Assembly: GCA_003140785.1 (NCBI GenBank)
Contig: PLKY01000139.1
Coordinates: forward strand, 12,103-24,135
DNA: 12,033 bases
Origin: Acidobacteriaceae bacterium
GTDB taxonomy: Bacteria > Acidobacteriota > Terriglobia > Terriglobales > Acidobacteriaceae
Direction: 5' to 3'
Position numbers and translations under genes: made by a program. Of the stretch, positions 7,241 through 12,033 are shown piece after piece. The notes under the pieces are model-generated. The model worked only from the letters and a program-made list of their open reading frames with translations. It was not told the origin of the DNA and searched no databases. The first letter of the stretch is position 1; each line of letters begins with the position of its first letter.

Positions 7241-8434
7241 ATGAAGCAGTTGGGATTGGTTTTGGTCTTGGCCCTGGCGGCAACGCCAGCTTGGTGCGCC
7301 AGGAAAGTTACTGTGGCGGAACTGAAAGACGCTCTGGCTTCGATGCATCGCGACAATAAGGGCGATGCAGACGTTGCCAATGCGCTGAAGCAGTTGGAAC
7401 TGAGCGAGGAACTCACACGCAGCGTGATGAACGACGTGGTTGCCGATGTGCCCGGACCGCTTTCAACGGAGCAGATCTATGTGCTCGAAGCACGAAGCGC
7501 GATGCTGGCGCCACCGCCCTCCGATATACCCACCGCCGCTGCGCCCGACGCTGCGGCACAAAAGGCCATTCTCGACAAAACCGCCGATTACGTGAGCAAG
7601 AGTTACGGTGCGTTGCCCGGTTTGGCAGCAACAAAAACCACCATACGCTTCCAGGACAACGTGGAAGCTGCGGCGCCGAGTTCAGGGATTCACGGAAGCG
7701 CGTCGGACGTGTCGACCGGATCGAGCTTTGTGAACCCCTTCCAGTTTATCCATTACATCAACTCCACCGATGCGCAGGTTGTGAGCGATCACGGGGCGGA
7801 GAAGATGCCGGCCGGAAAAGACAAGACCCCCTGGGGCGCAAACAAGATGATCGCTTTGCAGGAACCGGATCCCAGCCTGGGCAGCGTCTTTCAGGAAGCC
7901 CAAGAAGCTGGAGATATCAAATGGCTGCGCTGGGAGACATTGAACGGCAAGCAGGCGGCTGTCTATTCCTTTGACGTTTCGAAGAAAAAGGCCCATTTTG
8001 CAGTGAACGTCTGCTGCTTCCCGGATGTGAATCAGACCGGCGTCGCAAGCTTTCAATCGTCGGCGCTTGGTTCAGCGCACGGCGGAGGGGCCGGCGGCGC
8101 AAAAGGCAACTTCCAAACCAACACCAATTGGAATGACTACAAGGCGACCGTGCCCTATCACGGCGAGCTCTTCATCGATCCTGACACCGGCATCGTTGTA
8201 CGCATGATTACTGAGGCGGAATTGAAGCCCTCCGAGGTTGTCCATCAGGTAGACGAACGCATCGACTATGGCCCAGTCACCGTGGGTAGCAAAATGTTGG
8301 TTTTGCCGATCAAATCCATCATCGACACCGAGGTTGTTCCGAACGGCGATTCGGGAGCAGCGGGAAGATACTCGGTCCGGCGGACGCTCTTCACCTCGGA
8401 ATACAAGGACTATCAAATCGCTGGAGGAAACTAG
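7241..8434 (+). CDS. Exported protein equal to the N-terminal module of gene A (gene B)
   Basis: 397 aa secreted or periplasmic protein, function unknown. A signal peptide (MKQLGLVLVLALAATPAWCA, then RK) is clear; the Cys at 19 is in PAWC, a poor lipobox, so ordinary signal peptidase cleavage is more likely. The mature part aligns throughout with residues ~48-430 of gene A: TVAELKDAL against TVAQLEEAV; LAPPPSDIPTAAAPDAAAQ against LAPPADELPATAPPDAAMQ; WETLNGKQAAVYSFDV then HFAVNVCC (C258-C259) against AAVYEYRV then HYAVSYCC; YHGELFIDPDTGIVVRM against YHGTIAIDPAIGTVLRI. B has no VWA domain, and it ends where the linker begins in A. It lies 88 bp after A with its own ribosome site, so expression may be linked or independent. 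The conserved adjacent cysteines suggest a disulfide or metal role, which is only inference. A gene of this family is recognisable by motif, not by known function. Confidence 0.86.
   Translation: MKQLGLVLVLALAATPAWCARKVTVAELKDALASMHRDNKGDADVANALKQLELSEELTRSVMNDVVADVPGPLSTEQIYVLEARSAMLAPPPSDIPTAAAPDAAAQKAILDKTADYVSKSYGALPGLAATKTTIRFQDNVEAAAPSSGIHGSASDVSTGSSFVNPFQFIHYINSTDAQVVSDHGAEKMPAGKDKTPWGANKMIALQEPDPSLGSVFQEAQEAGDIKWLRWETLNGKQAAVYSFDVSKKKAHFAVNVCCFPDVNQTGVASFQSSALGSAHGGGAGGAKGNFQTNTNWNDYKATVPYHGELFIDPDTGIVVRMITEAELKPSEVVHQVDERIDYGPVTVGSKMLVLPIKSIIDTEVVPNGDSGAAGRYSVRRTLFTSEYKDYQIAGGN
8231..8434 (+). repeat. Direct repeat copy 1 (3' end of gene B)
   Basis: The last ~204 bases of gene B are repeated, diverged, at 8461-8661. 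Both copies start with TCCGAGGT, share GGCGATTCGGG and ACCTCGGAATAC, and end in AAACTAG. The offset between copies is 230 bp, with a 3-bp length difference. Confidence 0.8.
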
Positions 8435-8451
8435 CGCACGGTCAAACCAAA

Positions 8452-8661
8452 ATGCGGCAATCCGAGGTGGTTCACGAGGTGGACACTCGCGTCGATTTCG
8501 GGCCCGTCAAAGTGAACAACAAGGTGCTCGTTGTGCCTGTGAAGACCTTCGTAAACACACTCCTGGTTCCCCACGGCGATTCGGGCGCGGCGACGTACAC
8601 CACGCGGTGTGCGGTGTTTACCTCGGAATACACGGGCTATCAATTGGCCGGAACAAACTAG
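8452..8661 (+). pseudogene. 5'-truncated third copy of the gene B module (remnant C)
   Basis: A 69-codon frame beginning 17 bp after the gene B stop encodes only the C-terminal tail of the module. By hand alignment about 39 of 66 residues match the end of gene B (SEVVHEVDTRVDFGPVKV against SEVVHQVDERIDYGPVTV; VPHGDSGAA against VPNGDSGAA; FTSEYTGYQLAGTN against FTSEYKDYQIAGGN). There is no signal peptide, no module body, and no Shine-Dalgarno before ATG 8452. The frame is intact and most differences are conservative, so the copy probably diverged as a functional full-length gene before its 5' part was lost. It could still be read as a small protein, but I consider a remnant more likely. Within it, 8461-8661 is the second repeat copy. 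Confidence 0.7.
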
Positions 8662-8759
8662 CAGGCTGCCCTGAGATCGGCGGCGAACTTACTTTCGTCT
8701 CATGACCGGCTAGAAAAGCCTACTCGAGCGATTCCGGGCTTTGTTAAGCTCGGCTCATC
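8662..8759. other. Intergenic region before the POTRA gene
   Basis: 98 bp with no gene. A weak inverted repeat AAAGCC (8715-8720) / GGCTTT (8737-8742) with a 16-base loop is followed by only two T residues after a G, so it is a poor terminator candidate. No good promoter pair is visible. Together with remnant C this is the longest stretch (8435-8759) without an intact gene. Confidence 0.4.
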
Positions 8760-10040
8760 ATGCTGCGGAATCGTATTCTGCCTTTTGTCGTCATAGTTCA
8801 CGCCCTGGCAAGCATACCTGCGAAAGGCCAAAACTTCGAACCCAAGTCGATCCGATTCGCGGGCGCTCCAGATTACTCCGATGCGGAACTGCTGAGCGCA
8901 ACGGATTTGAAACCCGGTGCAGCCCTCACCTACGCGGAGACGAACAACCGGGCGCGGAAGCTCCTTAACTCGGGAGTTTTCTCAGCGGTGGCTTTCAAGT
9001 TCGATGGACAGGAGCTGACTTTTCAACTGACGCAGGGATCGGAGTTGCTTCCGATCCGGCTCCAGAACCTTCCATTTGCCGGTGGCAAAGATCTGGATGA
9101 GAAACTGCATCGTCAGTTCCCTCTCTATCACGGACTGGTCCCCGAACATGGTGGACTCACCGAAAGTGTACGCAGCGCTTTGGAGCAGATGCTTGCATCG
9201 CAGGGCATCAAAGCTACGGTCGCTGCAAAGCCTTTCGGCGGCGGAGCTACAAACAAGACTGAGTCCGTGAATTTCTCCATCACTGCGCCAGCCGTTCTCG
9301 TCGGCGAAATCAAGACCGAAGGAACGATTGTGATGCTCGATCCCAAGGCCTCCGCGATCCTCGCAAAGTTTCCCGGAACTCCGTATGACGCCGAAGGAAG
9401 CATCAACCAGATTGAAACCAACCTGAGCGACTACTACAAAGACCAGGGCTATCTGGAGCCCGCGATCCACGCAAGCGCCGGTGTGAAACCAGCAATTTCA
9501 GGCGACGCGATTCGCGTTCCCTTGCGCGTGTCGGTCCTTCCCGGCGCGCAATTCAAACTGACCGGCATCCAGCTGGCTCCTGGGCTCCTAATCACGCCGG
9601 CGGAATTCGATCATCAGTCTCGTGTGCACGCCGGCGACTTTGCTGACGGCTCATCTCTTCGTGAAAACTGGAAATTCATCGAGCGCCAATATCACGACCG
9701 GGGTTACATCAAAGCGAAAGTGAAGGCGACTCCAACATTCGATCGCGCTGGCAAGACGGTCAGCTATGTCGTTTCGGTGGACACTGGACCGGTGTACACA
9801 ATGGGCGCCCTCACGATTGACAATGTCACCGACGATTTGCGCACAGCCATGCTGGCTGCGTGGAAGATTCCGGCCGGATCGGTCTTTAATGAAGGCTCGA
9901 TTCTCGCATTCTTTGCCACGCATGGCGTCAATCCCGCCCTGGAGCAGGTGTTTTCTGGCGTCAATTGCAGGTACTTCATGCACCCGAACGACAACACGCA
10001 CGTCGTCGACCTGACATTGGCCCTAGAGCAAAAACGCTGA
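8760..10040 (+). CDS. Exported POTRA-repeat protein without an outer-membrane barrel
   Basis: 426 aa. An N-terminal hydrophobic segment (MLRNRILPFVVIVHALASIP, cleavage near AKGQ) sends it to the periplasm. The remainder reads as successive POTRA-like units of the BamA/surface-antigen type: PKSIRFAGAPDYSDAELLSA with LNSGVFSAVAF (about 28-80); LLPIRLQNLPF onwards; VGEIKTEGTIVM with IETNLSDYYKDQGYLEPAIH (about 180-240); FKLTGIQLAPG with IERQYHDRGYIKAKVKATPT (about 265-325); and a last one at VYTMGALTIDNVTDD. The motif 'hydroxyl-rich helix then YKDQGYLEP / YHDRGYIKA' is typical. BamA or TamA would need some 300 more residues of beta-strands; here the protein ends after LALEQKR. Such barrel-less POTRA proteins could be periplasmic chaperones or partners. 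Start ATG 8760 is the best for a signal peptide, with a weak ribosome site. The DUF421 gene follows after 8 bp. Confidence 0.85.
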   Translation: MLRNRILPFVVIVHALASIPAKGQNFEPKSIRFAGAPDYSDAELLSATDLKPGAALTYAETNNRARKLLNSGVFSAVAFKFDGQELTFQLTQGSELLPIRLQNLPFAGGKDLDEKLHRQFPLYHGLVPEHGGLTESVRSALEQMLASQGIKATVAAKPFGGGATNKTESVNFSITAPAVLVGEIKTEGTIVMLDPKASAILAKFPGTPYDAEGSINQIETNLSDYYKDQGYLEPAIHASAGVKPAISGDAIRVPLRVSVLPGAQFKLTGIQLAPGLLITPAEFDHQSRVHAGDFADGSSLRENWKFIERQYHDRGYIKAKVKATPTFDRAGKTVSYVVSVDTGPVYTMGALTIDNVTDDLRTAMLAAWKIPAGSVFNEGSILAFFATHGVNPALEQVFSGVNCRYFMHPNDNTHVVDLTLALEQKR

Positions 10041-10048
10041 TTCCAGCT

Positions 10049-10648
10049 ATGCTCTGGATCATGGCTCTTCCGCAAGTCTTCGACCACATGTTTCAGTTGC
10101 CGCTTCCAATTCTGGAGAAGCTGCTTCGCCCTGTCATTGTTTACCTGGCACTTGTTCTGCTGCTGCGTCTCTTCGGAAAGCGGGAGCTGGCGCAGCTGAA
10201 CCCATTCGACCTGGTTGTTCTGCTGTCGCTCTCAAATACGGTGCAGAACGCCATCATCGGAGAAGACAACTCCGTAACGGGTGGCATCATTGGCGCGTTC
10301 AGCCTGCTGGCGATCAACTGGCTCGTGGTGCGCGTGCTCTTCCGCTCGCCGCGGCTCACGCGCATGCTGGAGGGCGGCGCAGCCATCCTCATTCGGAATG
10401 GGCAAATCGATTCCAAAGCGCTTGAACGCGAGTCATTGAGCCGAGAAGAGCTGCTTGCCGTGATTCATAAGCAGGGCTTTGAATACGTTCATCAGGTGCG
10501 TCGCTGTGAGTTGGAACCCAACGGCAGTTTCTTTGTCGAGGCTTTCGAGCCTTCCATCGACGACAAGCGGCATACCGAGCTGATCGCGCGGCTCGACGCG
10601 CTTAGCCGCGACGTAGCAGCATTGCGCCCTCAAACCGCGGGCGATTGA
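10049..10648 (+). CDS. DUF421 (YetF-type) membrane protein
   Basis: About 199 aa inner-membrane protein of the YetF/DUF421 family. Three hydrophobic segments occur near the N-terminus: VIVYLALVLLLRLFG, FDLVVLLSLSNTVQNAIIG and GIIGAFSLLAINWLVVRVLF. They are joined by the family hallmark GKRELAQLNPFDLVVLLSLS and NAIIGEDNSVTGG. The soluble C-terminal domain has GGAAILIRNGQIDSKALERE and SREELLAVIHKQGFEYVHQV, then a segment ending in EAFEP. The biochemical role of DUF421 is not known; some members in Bacillus affect spore germination or phospholipid-related functions. ATG 10049 leaves 8 bp to the previous stop; ATG 10061 and 10088 are in-frame alternatives, none with a strong ribosome site, so translation is probably coupled to the POTRA gene. 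Why these two are paired is unclear. Confidence 0.93.
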   Translation: MLWIMALPQVFDHMFQLPLPILEKLLRPVIVYLALVLLLRLFGKRELAQLNPFDLVVLLSLSNTVQNAIIGEDNSVTGGIIGAFSLLAINWLVVRVLFRSPRLTRMLEGGAAILIRNGQIDSKALERESLSREELLAVIHKQGFEYVHQVRRCELEPNGSFFVEAFEPSIDDKRHTELIARLDALSRDVAALRPQTAGD

Positions 10649-10677
10649 AAGGGAATGCTTCCGTTTACTCAGGCGTC

Positions 10678-10690
10678 ACGTCTTAGACGT
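10678..10690. promoter_or_regulatory. Perfect 6-bp palindrome upstream of the last gene
   Basis: ACGTCT-T-AGACGT is a perfect inverted repeat with a one-base centre. TACAAT, a possible -10 hexamer, follows directly at 10691-10696, with no good -35 partner at 17 bp. A dyad abutting a -10 would suit a repressor operator. It is too short and lacks a T-run to be a terminator for the DUF421 gene. Confidence 0.35.
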
Positions 10691-10702
10691 TACAATCCTC
10701 TC

Positions 10703-10710
10703 GGCAGGAG
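10703..10710 (+). promoter_or_regulatory. Ribosome binding site of the last gene
   Basis: GGCAGGAG at 10703-10710 ends 8 bp before ATG 10719 and decides the start of the exported protein. It begins only 6 bp after the possible -10 hexamer, so if that hexamer is real the leader would be very short. Confidence 0.7.
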
Positions 10711-10718
10711 TCTTCCCC

Positions 10719-12033
10719 ATGTTGTCTTCTGTTAGCCGCCGCCTCGGCTCACTTTTTGCCGCTTCGGCGATCACGGCCGCTTCTCTTGTAGCAGCGCAAA
10801 CTCTGCATCAGCGTCCGCTGACGAAGCCTGCTGCATCGGTCGCACCCAAGCCGCAGCCGGCAACGGAAAAGCCCGATCTTCCCGAAGGCACGAGCCTGCA
10901 GGTTGAGATTCCCCGGGCCTACCCAATGAAGGCCGGCGAGGCAATTGAGGGCAGGCTGCTGCACCCAATCTATGCCGATGGAAAGCTAGCCGTGCTTGAA
11001 AATACGATGCTCCACGGCACAGTGGTGGCTCTGGAAGCGGACAACAAGACCCGCTGGCATGCACGCTTGCGCGGAGATTTCACTCCATTTCACACCGTCC
11101 AGGTGCGATTCGATGAGTTGTTACTGCCCTCCGGGCCGCTCCCGATTCTGGCTGACTCTGCATCCGACGGCGCACCGGTGCTGCACCTTTCCGCGCCCGG
11201 TGTCTCGCCAAAGCGGTCGTTCGTTGCACGCGAGTGGGCGCAGGCAAAGAGCAATCTGCACGATCGCATTGCCTTCTTCACAGCGCCGGGTAAGGGCGAC
11301 AGGGCGATGCAGATGCTCTATCACCAGCTGCCCTATCATCCGGAGCGGATCGAGGCTCATACCGCATGGTCGTTTGAGTTGAAGGGGCCTCTCGATCTGC
11401 CCGCGTTGCCCGATCCGCCGCAGGTAGCAGCGACTCCCGCTGCTGGCAAACCTGGGTCGGCTGTCAACCCTGAAACCTGGTCTGTCCATGCGCTGCTGGT
11501 GCACGATCTGACTTCAGCCCGCGCGGGGTCCGGAGATCCCGTGAAGGCACTCGTTGTCGAGCCGGTGTACGACAGGGACAAAGAGCTTGTTGTGCCGCAG
11601 GGTTCGACGCTCATCGGTAAAGTCACGTCGGCAAGGGCGGCGCGGTCGCTGGGCCGCAATGGCAAGCTCCGCTTCACGTTTCAGCAGGTGCAGTTTCCGG
11701 AGGGTTACAAGCGTTCGGTGGAGGGCTCACTGGCCGGGGCAGCAACTGAAAAGAAACAGAATCTCTCGCTCGATGCCGAGGGCACGATCAGCCCCAAGAA
11801 TCAGTCCAGTGCCATCGCGCCGTTGCTACTGACGATGCTGGCCGGCCGCGCACTCGATTCGGATGGCAATCTAACGGCTGGTACCGGTGTGGCCTCGAAT
11901 GGTTTTGGGCTGGTGGGACGGATCGTTGGAATCGCCGCAGGCAATCGCAACCTGGCAGCCGGCATTGGCTACTATGCCGCGGCGCTTTCATTCTATGAGA
12001 ACTTCCTGCGGTCGGGGCGCGACGTAGTCTTCC
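10719..12033 (+). CDS. Exported protein with two VirB10/TrbI-like beta segments (runs off the window)
   Basis: At least 438 aa; no stop before the window end. The start ATG 10719 has a good ribosome site and yields a signal peptide with a hydrophobic run (LGSLFAASAITAASLVAA, then QT). A Pro-rich stretch follows. Two segments share a pattern. Segment one, about residues 70-137: GEAIEGRLLHPIYADGKLAV, then ENTMLHGTVVALE and VQVRFDELLLPSG. Segment two, about 270-330: GDPVKALVVEPVYDRDKELV, then VPQGSTLIGKVTSAR and FTFQQVQFPEG. The order 'A-V--PVYD---LLVPQGS-LIGKV--- then V-FP-G' recalls the C-terminal part of VirB10/TrbI proteins. The cytoplasmic anchor and conjugation neighbours are absent, so this is a resemblance, not an assignment to type IV secretion. 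The visible end is Gly/Ala-rich (GLVGRIVGIAAGNRNLAAGI) and could be membrane-associated. Function unknown. Confidence 0.8.
   Translation, partial: MLSSVSRRLGSLFAASAITAASLVAAQTLHQRPLTKPAASVAPKPQPATEKPDLPEGTSLQVEIPRAYPMKAGEAIEGRLLHPIYADGKLAVLENTMLHGTVVALEADNKTRWHARLRGDFTPFHTVQVRFDELLLPSGPLPILADSASDGAPVLHLSAPGVSPKRSFVAREWAQAKSNLHDRIAFFTAPGKGDRAMQMLYHQLPYHPERIEAHTAWSFELKGPLDLPALPDPPQVAATPAAGKPGSAVNPETWSVHALLVHDLTSARAGSGDPVKALVVEPVYDRDKELVVPQGSTLIGKVTSARAARSLGRNGKLRFTFQQVQFPEGYKRSVEGSLAGAATEKKQNLSLDAEGTISPKNQSSAIAPLLLTMLAGRALDSDGNLTAGTGVASNGFGLVGRIVGIAAGNRNLAAGIGYYAAALSFYENFLRSGRDVVF

Noticed and set aside
8268..8705. Plus-strand open frame of 145 codons spanning the end of gene B and remnant C
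   Set aside because: It is in a different frame from both the B tail and the C tail, which match each other; it is a shadow frame made long by the repeat.
8715..8742. Possible terminator AAAGCC/GGCTTT after remnant C
   Set aside because: Only a 6-bp, half A-T stem with a 16-base loop and no proper T-run; it fits chance as well.
1..12033. Mobile element, CRISPR array, tRNA or rRNA
   Set aside because: No transposase or integrase motifs, no regularly spaced repeats, and no recognisable cloverleaf or rRNA segments were found by reading both strands.

Overview
The window looks like a chromosomal segment of an Acidobacteriota genome, probably class Terriglobia. The main reason is a very large exported protein at 3823-7152 whose C-terminal half has the layout of the 'VWFA-related Acidobacterial domain' family (TIGR03436), which is essentially confined to that phylum. 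The moderately high GC content and the signal-peptide-rich envelope genes fit this. I see no phage genes, transposase, CRISPR array, tRNA or rRNA.

Left part (1-3534): housekeeping and small-molecule genes. The minus strand carries the N-terminal half of ribonuclease J, cut by the window edge. Upstream of it is a PhnB-type VOC protein, also on the minus strand. An HxlR-family regulator diverges from that VOC gene and overlaps a second PhnB-type VOC gene by ATGA, so the two are probably one transcript. A class I mannose-6-phosphate isomerase (manA-type) converges on this pair with only 4 bp between the stop codons.

Middle part (3535-8661): a paralogous secreted-protein cluster. After a 5' region with a TTCG-loop hairpin comes gene A (about 1100 aa): signal peptide, a module of about 400 aa, a Pro/Ala/Ser-rich linker, then the VWA-type region. 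Gene B (397 aa), next to it, consists of the same N-terminal module alone, and its C-terminus coincides with the end of the module in A. Directly after B is a 5'-truncated third copy (C, 69 codons) matching only the last ~66 residues of B. The module has thus been fused, duplicated and partly lost in one place.

Right part (8662-12033): an exported POTRA-repeat protein that stops before any outer-membrane barrel, followed 8 bp later by a DUF421/YetF-type membrane protein. Last is a separate exported protein, cut by the window edge, with two copies of a beta-rich segment whose wording resembles the C-terminal part of VirB10/TrbI. The last eight kilobases are therefore dominated by envelope genes.

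The most noteworthy signals are the A/B/C module family, the 15-bp periodicity in the signal-peptide region of A, the barrel-less POTRA protein, the internal duplication in the last gene, and the HxlR regulator flanked by two VOC genes.
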